Position numbers and translations under genes: made by a program. This document shows, piece after piece, positions 21,334-33,000 of a stretch of 64,000 nt of DNA (positions are counted from its first letter, which is position 1; each line of letters begins with the position of its first letter). The notes beneath the pieces are model-generated. The model had not been told where the DNA came from. It was given only the letters and a program-made list of their open reading frames with translations, and did no database searches. The DNA lies in contig OZ034970.1 in NCBI GenBank assembly GCA_964030785.1, forward strand, positions 38,989,401 to 39,053,400, written 5' to 3'. This DNA is from Siderastrea siderea. Its lineage: Eukaryota; Cnidaria; Anthozoa; Scleractinia; Rhizangiidae.

Positions 21334-22776
21334 ATGGAAAACAGCCAAAATTTCTTTTCTATGTCTCGCTCAGCACCGCAAGCTGTCAACACCCAACGCC
21401 GGTCAAATCAAGGTTTACGAGCACCTTTAAGACGATGCAATAGTTTGACCACACAAGGAGCACCAAATTCCATGGCAAGACCAAGCGGCTTCGAAAACAA
21501 GCTATCCACAAAATCAAGCTCCCTTGGCGAAATTGCCGTGTCTTTTCAATTATCACCGCCACCAACATCGGACACCAGAATCGAAGACAAGAAGCACATT
21601 ATGGACTCGGTGATTGTCCCTGAGTTTAACATTCTGAAAATTAGCAGACCTCGCTCTTATTCTGCCAATGATGCAATCAAAGAAGAAACGGAATTGGCTT
21701 TGGAAGTGAATTATCCTACATGCCAGAATAGCTCGAAATTGGCAGGCGGGATCAATAACAATGAAATGGATGAAAACATTGGAAGGGTAGGCCTCAGCGG
21801 AGAGGCAGAAATGAGCAGACGTCGCTCCCACTCGATCGGTGAAGGTTACAGCGGGGCTAGAGGTGGAAGAAACGTCGAAAAAAACATCAACTCTGGGACA
21901 AGTAATGATGACGACGTTTTCTTTCCCAGTTCCCCCATTTCCAAGCCATCAATGAAGACCTCCCAGAATGGACTGATGAAGATACCAGATGTCATGGTCC
22001 TAAAACCTCCAAACGGAATGGCGATGTTTCCAAAGCACAAGGGAAATTATCCAAATGGAACGATGGCCATCCAGAATAAAAACGCTAACTATTTAAATAA
22101 GGTAATGAGGGTAGTACCAGATCATTTCCTAGGAGGCACTCCAAGTACCCTAAATGGTGTGATGAAGATTCCACATGGCACGGTCCCCAAGACGCCTGTT
22201 GGGTTGGTAATGATCCCAAAAGGCATAGTGAAACCTCCCTGCGCGGTGGTCAAGATTCCAAATGACGAGGTGAAATGTCTTCCTGAATTACTGAACACCC
22301 CAGGTTGCCTGGTGGAATCCCAAAATGAATCAATAAACACCCATCAGAATGGTAAGGAAAATCTCTGTGATGGAAGAGTGGTCACTTGGAAGGGTATCGA
22401 CAACAAGACCCAAGACGACGATATGAAGGCTCCAGACTGGCTGATGAAGACCATTCCAGCTGGCAATATGGACTCTCCGTATGTTCAAATACCTTGCCGA
22501 CCAAAGACACCCAAACCAGAGAAACCTCCAAGTTTGGCAGCGTTAAAAAGACGGCATGTGAGGCCTCCGCCATTGCAGCTTCAGAACACCGTGGCACATC
22601 CCAACAGCGTCATTGCGACTGGAGTAAAAATACAAGGTGCCAGTGACAGCCTGACTTGTCCAACGATTGCAGAGAGCAAACGACCGGAGGAACATAAGAC
22701 AACTTCGCCTGGCAGCCCAGCAATTAAGAAATTTATACTGCGAGTGTCCTTGGAGGAAATTGCAGAAGGCAACTGA
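21334..22776 (+). CDS. Intronless orphan protein with iterated NG-x-MKIP motif
   Basis: A 480-residue uninterrupted frame starts ATG at 21334 and stops TGA. No known domain is recognised, and no signal peptide or membrane segment is visible. Composition is Pro/Ser/Lys/Asn-rich, so mostly disordered. Residues 212-310 hold at least seven copies of a loose 7-9-residue motif (NGLMKIPDV, NGMAMFPK, NGTMAIQ, NKVMRVVP, NGVMKIPHG, VGLVMIPKG, CAVVKIPN), many followed by a KPP or KTP turn. Three basophilic-kinase-like sites occur (RRCNS37, RPRSYS110, RRRSHS167). The C-terminus ends PAIKKFILRVSLEEIAEGN, possibly a short helix or strand. No AATAAA is close to the stop; the nearest one noted is near 23239. 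A lineage-restricted scaffold or signalling protein is possible; the function is unknown. Confidence 0.75.
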   Translation: MENSQNFFSMSRSAPQAVNTQRRSNQGLRAPLRRCNSLTTQGAPNSMARPSGFENKLSTKSSSLGEIAVSFQLSPPPTSDTRIEDKKHIMDSVIVPEFNILKISRPRSYSANDAIKEETELALEVNYPTCQNSSKLAGGINNNEMDENIGRVGLSGEAEMSRRRSHSIGEGYSGARGGRNVEKNINSGTSNDDDVFFPSSPISKPSMKTSQNGLMKIPDVMVLKPPNGMAMFPKHKGNYPNGTMAIQNKNANYLNKVMRVVPDHFLGGTPSTLNGVMKIPHGTVPKTPVGLVMIPKGIVKPPCAVVKIPNDEVKCLPELLNTPGCLVESQNESINTHQNGKENLCDGRVVTWKGIDNKTQDDDMKAPDWLMKTIPAGNMDSPYVQIPCRPKTPKPEKPPSLAALKRRHVRPPPLQLQNTVAHPNSVIATGVKIQGASDSLTCPTIAESKRPEEHKTTSPGSPAIKKFILRVSLEEIAEGN

Positions 22777-23110
22777 GAAAAATGAACATAAGTTATGGTG
22801 ATCTCTGTTTATAAACTTTTCTTTTTCTTCTTTTTTTTCCTGGTTGACATCACACAACGTAGACAAGTATCATATACTTTTGGGGTTTTCTACTATTTCT
22901 TTTTGTTTTCTTTTTTATATACTACGGTGTCGGCCGGATGTACTTTACAGCGTCACCTAAGAAAGTGTGTCCTGGCATGACAGGAGTATAACTGAACAAA
23001 CTAATGTAGGCTGGAAATTTTTTGTTTTTAATTTTTGTTCAAGCTATTTAGTCAACTCTTCCAGTTAGTACTTAATGACGCATGTGAGAGTGCTGTAGGG
23101 TAAGCATCCA
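22777..23110. other. 3' flank of orphan gene
   Basis: T-rich sequence, probably 3' UTR. Minus-strand Lys/Glu-rich frames here are complements of T-runs and are not genes. Confidence 0.4.
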
Positions 23111-23116
23111 CCTTCA

Positions 23117-23322
23117 TTAAATTTCCCCAGGTCACTGGGGGAGATTCACAAGGTGGCCTGGGGCCGCTGGCTCTGGAAAGAAACTCAGAGAATTAGCTAG
23201 AATTAGCACCTAGGTGCAATGAAAAATCTTTCATTCAATAAAATTCCAGCGGGCTCAAATGTATAATCGGTGTTAATTCTCAGATTTCGCTTTCCGTTTA
23301 GTGACCTGGGGAAATTCAATAC
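23117..23322. mobile_element. MITE-like inverted repeat
   Basis: ATTAAATTTCCCCAGGTCACT at the left pairs with AGTGACCTGGGGAAATTCAAT at the right (one mismatch region). GTAAGCATCCACCT and its approximate complement (GTATGCCCACCTC in opposite sense) suggest ends slightly further out, near 23100 and 23340. Confidence 0.55.
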
Positions 23323-24054
23323 ATCGTATGCCCACCTCACTCCACTCTCACTTACACTCTAATATATGTACCCGAGATCTACACATCTCTTTACACGAGA
23401 TCTACGCATCTCCTCTTACCGTTTCCTCCGGCTTATAACCCACCCGGCTGCAGTTAAAGAATTTAGGGAGCTTTCCAAAAGGCAATAAAAACGGCAGGTT
23501 ATTGACTTAGTTTAACAGATAAATTCCAAGAAAATCAAATTTTGAGCTGGTTTTTGAGAGTTGTAGTCTTTGTCATGGTCACCGCACTGTTTTGGGGTCA
23601 GCATTAGCCAACAACAGCGATGTAAACATGTTCATAGTTTTTACACGCGGTCGGAAATACTTATTTACAATCTTTTCTCGTTTCAAACACTTTATCACAG
23701 TGAAATCCTAACGAGCCACCTTTTTAAGTTTCTCTAAATCGACGAAGGTAATGGTTCATTACCGCAATATTTTTTGCTTGCCAACCAATAATCCCTTACA
23801 AAGTTCCATAAGGCAAGGGCTTAACCCGTTTACACTTTTTCGGTATGCCCATCAACCAAAGGGGATTCTCCCGTGTTTTCAGTTGCCAAGTCGTTTTCCT
23901 AAAGACATATTTCTTTCTTTACTTGGAACTCGGACATGGTGCACGACGTGGACAATAAAGTCTTATTTAAGTGTATGTATGAGTACTAAGAAGCGAGCAA
24001 TACTGCCCTACATAATTTCCCCCGGTCACAGGCCTTTAAGGAAAACATTACAAA

Positions 24055-24150
24055 TAAGTACCTGGAACAAAGAAAAATCTTTAACCCCGGCGGGATTTGA
24101 ACCCACGAACTCCGGATCAGATCAACGTCGCTCTACAATAAAGTCTTACC
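24055..24150 (-). mobile_element. tRNA-derived SINE head
   Basis: On the minus strand GTAGAGCG (D-arm-like) is followed 36 bp later by GTGGGTTCAAATCCCGCC, a perfect T-arm/B box. The acceptor stem and the rest of the D arm are degenerate, so a SINE or tRNA pseudogene is more likely than a tRNA gene. Confidence 0.45.
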
Positions 24151-24199
24151 CTACCCTACCTTACGTGGGAATTTCTAGTGGCTTACTTTAAACTAGAGA

Positions 24200-25470
24200 C
24201 GCATTATCCTACCTACAACCGTTATTTCCCCTCCTCTCCGGGCCAAGATAGAGGACCTCATTACGCATTAATATTATCCGTCTCCAGTGAAATTGAAAAA
24301 CTACGTTTAGCTCGTCTGGTATATAAATGCGTCTAATAGTTAGTCTGTGTAACTTCCCGAAGAACAAGGATCTGCTTCGTCCCCAGTCGCTCTATTTAAA
24401 GGAAACCTAACCTAAGAAGTTAATAACTGAAAAGGGCATGAAGAAGGTCCCCGTACGCCTCGTAAATCTCTGTGCCGCATTGCGCTTGTTCCCAAGCTGC
24501 ACCCCTCGCTTTTGCACCCTTTCCCAAGCTCCTGACTGATTATCGTTTCTCCCTTAAAAAGAGAGGAGCCTGTGGGAGGCAGGAAACAGTTTGCAGGGTC
24601 AGACGAACTATCGGCCTTGTACATTTACGAAACGCACGAGACAAATAAAACGTTTGCCCTAGCTCGTCCCACAAGCAAAAAGAACCTCTAAATCAAAAAA
24701 GGCTAATGAGTTGCGTTTTCTTGTATTATTTGTAATTCAGCCAAAGAACGTTGCACAAAATTATCATTATAACGTGAGAAGATTGATTTCGATTTAGTTT
24801 CAGTTTAATTGTGCATTGTAAAACTCAGAACTTCTCTCTTTATTGTTGGTATATTTGCTCAGAACTGTAGGAAATATATATGCCAGAAATTAGCAAATTA
24901 AAACTAAAATATGTGAGTTAGTTGCCAAGTTGTTTTCATATTGAAATGCAGTGACAACCCAGTGCCCGTCAATGATCACGGATATATCCTAAATCCCTAA
25001 CCTTTCAAGTCTTAACAGTGATCACCATCTAATTACTTCCTGTAGCATCAGTCTCATACCTACTGAGAATCCACGGGCTCAGCTTCGGTATATTTATTTC
25101 AATCTTTCAAAGACAAACCTTAGCTACGGTCAAACACGGTTTCTTTCACAATATACCGCAAACAGACAATTGCGGTCGGGCGCGAAAGTTCACCTGTTCC
25201 TTATTTTCACTAACGACGGAAGCACATGCGCATGCGCAACAGTCCATATACAAATGTAAACATCCCGAAATGCAAGCGCAAACACGTGGATCAACATGGT
25301 TTGATCCTTTTTGCTGCGTTTGCGTTTCTCAGTGTTTGTATGCACTCTTGTGCATAAGCCGCTAATTAAAACCAGGCTTCAGATGTAACTGAAAGTCATT
25401 GAGCGGTTCATCGTATGCAGTTCTTTTCCCAACTCTTCATGAACATTCTGCGTATCGCTTCACATTGTTG
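24200..25470. other. Intergenic region upstream of the RRP36 stop
   Basis: Nothing coding recognised. Contains the GCAAACGC-type repeat near 25230-25370. The RRP36 3' UTR would run leftward from 25473. Confidence 0.4.
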
Positions 25471-25473
25471 TTG

Positions 25474-28400
25474 TCACGTTTCCAAGGCTCTTCTGCGAGG
25501 CATTTTCTTTCTCTCTTTACTGGTCGCCTTCTTTCCTTTCTTTTTGAGATAATGTTCCAGTTTTCCTGAAGACTTCAACGTTTTGAATTTCTCTGCCAGT
25601 TCTAGCTTCTTTTTCTCAGCTATAAAATAAAACGTGCAGAACGTTCGACGTTATTTGTCACGCCTTTAACTACAATCCTTTGCACAGATACTTGGATCCA
25701 CTTCCATTTTAAACCTTTAAGCTCCAAGAGTGACAAGCATCTAATTTCTCCTTACAATATCACTAGTTGATCAAATATACATCTCATGAGAATAAAGGAA
25801 ATAATCACCAGACATGAAACGTGTTGATGTTCAATCAAATTCTCCTTACTAGTAACATAAGAAATACAAGGAGAACAGCGAGGAGAATATGCATGTGGAT
25901 ATTGGTGCTTAAAGGAGCACACGTGCATGAGTGTTACTCAAGGCCCTTTTTTCCCGTGTGCCCTGTCTTGGTCATCGTTAAAATTGGCCGGATAAGTTTT
26001 TGCGGAGAAGAGACAAAGATTTTCGCGATGTTCGATGAGCCCTGCTTGAAAACTGAGAAAAGTAAAAAGCTTTCAGACCAAAAAAAAAAAAACAGATTAA
26101 TCTCACCAAACACACAATAACAATTGCCAGAAGTATATTAGGGTGCATGACTACCCTCCATTTGTGTCGTGTGATTTACGTTCCGTCTATTAATTTTCGC
26201 GGGTATGATTTTAGCGAACCTTTACTGTGGCGATCGCAAGAATAGCGCAAACTCACGCGAACTACAAAAGTATAAGGGCGAAAGTAACCATGTTACGATT
26301 CCGTGGTTCCCTTTATCTAGACATCGAGAAGTGAAACAGTTTTCTCTACTACACTCTGGGTACTCGGGCGCCACCTGATTGCCCGTGCTCGAATTTCCCT
26401 GCCCAAATGCCCCTGATGTACCCAAGTACAACTCTTGGATATGAGGCCCGAGTGCACGAGTGCCCTACCTGTGTCTAGTATAATTCATAAAAGCAGTGTC
26501 TGTGTGCCTGTGCGTCTGTGCCTGTGTGCCCTTGCCAAGGAAAACTCTGACAGGTAGCGCCTGAATGCCTGTGTACCTGTGCACAAGCGCCTAAGAGCCC
26601 CGCCGGTTCCGGAGGTACCAATACAAGTTTTCACAACACCACGGTGGAGTTCACACTCGCTGCCTGAGCAAAGTATCCTTTAATAGTTGTGGTTAAAATG
26701 GAAACTGAAGGCAGGTGTCTGTAGGTTAAGTGTCAAGAAACTCTCAACAACTGTCTGTAGACTGACACCGGTGCCCAATTCAGTGCCCTAGCACTGATGT
26801 GCTCAATTATTACCACGGGTACTTACAAGAAGCTGTGTTCACATTCGTAACCACCGCATTCGCAAGGCACCGTGCTTAGGTTACCCGTGTGAACGACACT
26901 TGAACTATAAATCAATACGTACGGATTAAAACTAATTAAAACAAGGAACACATGCTAAAAACAAACAGGCAAGCTATTCAGTTCTACTTAAAGGGTGAGA
27001 ATTGCGAGGTTTACTGAGTTAAGGATAAAAAATAATTAATCTGCAGCACATACAACAGCCCGTAGCAACTAGCGTAAACATCCTAACATGTAGGCACTTT
27101 TTAACACACAGCCGACTTACATTTTTTCAGGTAAAACGGCCTTTTTCCTTGCTTCACTAGTTCTAATTCGGCCTTTTTTCTCTTTCTCTCAGCTTCTCTC
27201 TTTGCGTCTGCAGATTTTTTGGCTGCCTCTTGATGCTCCTAAAAAAAATCAAATTTAAATTGAATCGAAGCGGCAACAATACGTCTGGCCAAGGAAACAT
27301 GTCACAGTGCTTCAGTGGCAATGCGTTTCCGCGCAAATTGCGGGTTCTGACAAATTTCTTTACCTCTTAAAAATTTATCACTTGCATATCTTCATGATAA
27401 GCAAATTTTGAAACGAACTGGGCGCTGTTAAGTCCAGTTTAATATTTGAAAAAAACTACGTTGTTAATAAAGGAAGTTGTCATAATAAGACAGTTCTTGC
27501 ACTTGACGGGGACACACCTAGTTTAGGGGTTGGGGGATCACAAGCCTGAAAAACCTCATGCTTAAAATTTATTGGCTTTAAAATTGGATATACAAGAAGC
27601 TTGTACGCCTAGTAGAATAAACACAAGGAGACCACTGACTTTTTTTGTGATGCAATGGGTCCTGTGAGGATACAACACTTTTAACTGTTTCCCTAACAGC
27701 TTAGGAATTCGCAAAAGAAAACTGCCTCCAAAAAATCATGCTACAGATACACAAAGATTCGCGTTGCTAAAAAGTCGTTTCGCCAAAGTCGTTTGGGCAC
27801 AATCTGAAGTTGAAATAAGACTGAAGTCATGAAGTCATTTACGTGTAATTCATAAAGTCGTTTCGTTGCAAGCTTGTTTTAGAGCGGTTTTCAATTGAGT
27901 GTCGAAAGTAATTCGCGTTTTGCTTTGGTTTTGCTTTACTTCGCTCTGCGATTGGTTAAAAAATCTCGCGCCACTTTCACGACCAATCAGAAGCAAAACT
28001 CAAACCAATCGCCACTTGCTCGCACGCGTTTTCCCGCGCTTGGCGCTGGTTACATGTATTTGCTTCGAGTTCTGATTGGTTCATTGGGTAATTTGTGTTT
28101 GTTGTGATTGGCTGGGGTAATTACTTTGGTTTTGGTTTTACGACACTCATTTGAAAAGCGCTCTACTTTCAGGCTTAAGGCCATGTAGTAGCTGATTTAA
28201 AGTACTCACCATCCGCTTCAATAATGAGTCCAGTTGTTGCTTTCTTTCTGTGTCTTTAGTTTTCTTCAACTCGTTTTTCAGTTGCTGAAAGAAAAATTTA
28301 AAAGGGCATATGTTGACTGCACCTTCAGTTAACAGACAAGCGCGTCAAATTCAGTAACAAGCGCGTCAAATTCGTTCAATGTTTATTGCTCGACTGAAGT

Positions 28401-29925
28401 CGTTGAATATTGGTCAACCAATGCTATTCTGTACAATACGTCAAATATTTTCTCTTGAACGTTTCGAGAAGAACGCAATATAAACACGTTTAACACTGCC
28501 GAACTTGTCCATCACAAATAGATGAAGGGATTACTTTTTTTGGAAACCTGCGGTGCTGCATCTGTGAGAGAGTAGAACAATTCAATCTGATATCAACTGA
28601 GTTGTTATAACGGATTTAACCCTTAAAGCCCCAGCATCATTACATGTAGTAAAATTCTCCTTACTAGTTTTCATACACTTTGCTGAGTACTAGTTAGAAG
28701 AACTTTTTGAAATATCAAGACAATTCATCTTTGGTGATCATTTTTCTAATTCTCGTGTCCTGTATGTGTATTAATGCACTGGTATGATGATGAGAAACTT
28801 GATGCTGATCACTATTGGGGGCTAAAGGGTTAAAAACTGACGTTTCTAACGTTAGCCCTTCGTCAAGGCGAAGGGCTAACAGGGATCAGCTACACTCTTC
28901 ATTCCCACAGACGTGGGGATGGACATAGCCTGTGCAGCTTGAGTGTTATGGGGCGTGCGATGCTGGAAAACAAGCGATCAGAAGCGCGAGGAGCTCACTC
29001 GAGGAGTACATGACTGGAGTTTATTTGTGAATTCATCTATGAAGTCCATTTACTAGTGTAATTTTTTCTAAGCTTGACCTTGGTTTAACAAGAATGAGCT
29101 GAACAGTCTGTAGACTTGGATAGAAATACCTACTTGAAATAACGTTGTCATATAAATATGAAAAAACAAGAAATAAATTCATTCAGGGAATTGCTCCAAC
29201 GAAAGGCTAGAGCTCAAAAGGTCCATAAGTTGGTTAATTCACCTTGTTTCAACTCAATTGATCAGATCAAATTGAAGAATCATACTGTAGTGAATAAATT
29301 TCTTTGAGAATTATTTCAAATCTGAGATTGTAATTTGAATGGCGAATGCATTAATTAATTCCGATCTGGCTTTTATATTTCCCTTTCTTTTTTCATTTTT
29401 GTATGACAATGTAATTGCAATTATGTGTATGTCAAATTTTCAAGGTTAAATATTCACTACACACATGGAGTATATTTTAAATGTACAAATATGAAGTATG
29501 AAGTTAACCATCCATCTCACTCCAGTGAAGCATAACTCTCAGGTGGCCTGGGAACAATCCATTCACACAGACAATGAGATAATACCAGTATCTCTATTAT
29601 CTCCTATTCCACAAGCCAAAAAGAAAAAAAAAAAAAAGAAGGAATGAGGGCATAACTACCGGTACATATTTTCTCACCTTTTTCTCATTGGCCTTCACGT
29701 CATTTAAAAATGAATATGCCTTATCAAACATTTCCTGGTTGAATGTCCCTGACAGCTCATCAAATCTAGGATCTCTGCTCATCTACAAATTGCAATAATG
29801 AAATACAGGAATAAAGTTGATTTTAGAGGTGTTATTCTTGTCCTCTACCCGAGTAACAATGCTTTCATTTTGATTGAAGAAAGTACAAAATTTAATGTAG
29901 ATGTTACAATATTATAACATGATGA

Positions 29926-29972
<47 letters not shown>

Positions 29973-29976
29973 ATTA

Positions 29977-30018
<42 letters not shown>

Positions 30019-33000
30019 GAGGTAACTTACTCTTAAAAACAAAAATTTATAAACAAATAATAATAAAAAAGATAACTTACCTGTTTCTTCACTGGAATGA
30101 CTTGTCTTAATCGAGGAACTTTCTTCTTTGATGATATCTCTCTGGGCCTGGGAAATACAGTGTACAGTATATAGCAAAACGATACATGATACAATGTTTT
30201 TTTTTACATGCACAATGTACATTTAAAACCAGTTAAGGTAAAGTAAAGTAAGTTAAAGTAAAGTAAGACAGCAAAATTTTAGTGAAAGTGTTATCATCTC
30301 TTAGATTGTACACCTACTGTATTACCTATTCTTGTTTTCCCTCTTCTGGTGCTTTGACTTGACCCCTTCCTTTTCAAAGAGGCCATGAATTGCTTTATTA
30401 TACCTGAAAAATAAAATTTATTACATTGGATTAAGAACACTATGTGACATGTGACATGCATGCCAAAATGCTTCTTAAAGGCAAATAATTACATGTACAC
30501 TTACGTGTTTGACACTTCACCAATCCTACTGTACGTGTTTAAAAAGACATTTTTTGCAAGATAGAATGAAGATAAACAAGTACATATATACAGTATATAA
30601 GTTTACAAAAATGGATGGCTGGATTGCAGTGTGGGAGACTAAATTCACATTTTAGAGATGCTCTTTAACACAAAAGAAAAACAAACAAACAACATCAAAG
30701 ACTGACTTGAGGATTATGACCAGTGAAATCTTAGTACATTATTAAAAAGAGAATGCTCTTTTGAAAGAAGCAAGACTAGGACCATCCTAACACACTAGTT
30801 GGTACGGAGTGACACAAAAAAAAACATACCTGTACCTTTAAAGAGATTCTTAGTGTTTAGTGAATGCTCTTTGAAAGATTTTTTGCAAAGAAATTTTTAC
30901 TTTAGAGGTTTGGCAATCTCACTGGAGGTACGCTTCTAACTTAAGATGCCCACCAGAGATAACTTAAGACCAGGTTGTGTTATTCAAAAAAATGGTTGAC
31001 AAGTCTGTCTTATACAGACTGGTCCTAACATTAAGTGACTTTTCTAAGAGAGCTTAAATTAATTACACGTAATTTCACCCAACTACCTTTTAGAACCAAC
31101 TTTCTGTTTTAATTCCTCAAGTTCACAGAAAGGAATCTCTGATAATTCTAAAACAAAAAAATGTCAAATTGTTAATCAGAATAAAGTACATGTAGCTTCC
31201 TACACAGCTGAAACATAAATGTGTATTTCTGTACAATTTTGGGGTTCAATGTTTGGGAAAGAAGCAAAAAGCAAATGCAGTATGTTGTTAAATACTCGAC
31301 AATCTTAACACAAAATGAACTTGTTCACATGTAGAAATGTTTAAAAATATTTGTCTTCACACTGAGTGGGAAAAGAAAATCATAACTCTTATTTAGAATG
31401 TGTTCTTCTTAAAAAAGGATTATTGTCAACTGTCATGAAATTCTTATTGTTGCTGACTGCCGATGAAAGAAAATAAGTGGGGTCTTTGCACGCACGAAAA
31501 GCCTCACAATGTACTTTCTCAATGGGTTTGCCTGATCCCTTAGAAAACCATTCACTAAATCTGCTGCTAGGAGAAATCTTATAATCAACACTAACTTATG
31601 ATCAACACTAACTAAGATCAACACTTAACTTATGATCAACACTAAACTTATGATCAACACTCTGGCACGGATCCAGGTTTTTAAGAGAGGGGGCTCGATG
31701 AAAGGTGTCCGCTGAAGGTGGTAATTCCCAGTAGGGGGGTTTTCCGGGGGCATCCTCCCCCGGAACATTTTGAAATTTCAAGTCCTCAGAAACGCGATTT
31801 CCACCATTCTGAGGCAAAGTCAGCTGCTTAACTTGGTTATGAACTTTTTGCATTAAGATTGACTGTGTTTATTTAATATTTTTACAAGTTTTTGACGTTA
31901 GCTGTTTTAATTTAGAACCCCCGCGAGCCCCCCCTAGATCCGCCCCAGACACTAACTGAGAGCAACATTTTAGAGACAATTCCCACTTTGGAAAGAACAA
32001 TTAAATGATGGGTACAAAAATCGAACCATCCAGTGGTGGCTATGAATCACCTAAGTCCTTCGGTACGAAATGACTTGCAAACCTTTGCCTCGGTTTGTTG
32101 TCATCACTTCTCATCAAGGTACATGTAATCACTGGATATCAGTCTTATGAAGTAGGCACCTTTTACCATATTCTCTGTCATAATTACATGTATAAGTACA
32201 TGTAGGCGACACAGGGTCAAAGTATTCTTAGCATAAACACATGGTGGTTTTTACATATACGACTTAGTTTAAATTATCCAAAGACTGTCAGCAATCAGGC
32301 TTGTTTGAGAAGTATTTGAGCTTAAATAACAGCTTATCAGTTCCTAAAATATTATCCGAATAATACGTTCCAGCAAGTGTAGCACTCCCTTCTGCGCACT
32401 GACCTTCTTTCAGCTGAACCTACGATCGAAACAAAAATGAAAGTTCACTTAAATCAAACGCCATTAAATGAACTTAAACACAGCAAAACACAATCCTGGA
32501 TTCAATCATTGCATTCGATTTCAGCCAATTCAGGGCACGTGTTACACGTAACCTTGTGTTTATATTACAAACTAATGCGCCGATCAATTCGAAAGTTCAA
32601 CATCCCCCCCCCCGGGCAACCCCCCGGGCATTTGAACTTTTGAAGATTGGCTTGTTCAAATTCCCTCCCCTCGGGGCAAAAAAGCCGTTCAAATGCCCCA
32701 CCAATCAGTACTTAAATACCTCTCCTCAAAGACAAATTTCGTCTTCAATCAAACACTTAACACGCTTTTCAGAGAGAGATATGCCGTAATGACACCTTAA
32801 AACTTCTTTTGAAGTTCCTTTTGAAAGAGTTATTCACTAACAAAGGCAGAATTCTATCTTGTAAATCCGTCAAACCTTGCTAAAACTGAAAAAACCTACA
32901 GGCGTATTACGTCAGAACAAGAGATAAATCCGGTTCAAATTCCCCACCCTTCAAACGCAACGTTCAAATTCCCCCCTCTCCGGGCACAATGCACAGTCAA

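Noticed and set aside
29901..30110. Open frames of poly-Ile/Tyr/Leu here and at 58246-58624
   Set aside because: They are translations of (ATT)n microsatellites.
31573..31660. Possible CRISPR-like array
   Set aside because: Units are contiguous imperfect 18-mers without spacers in a eukaryotic intron; a plain tandem repeat.
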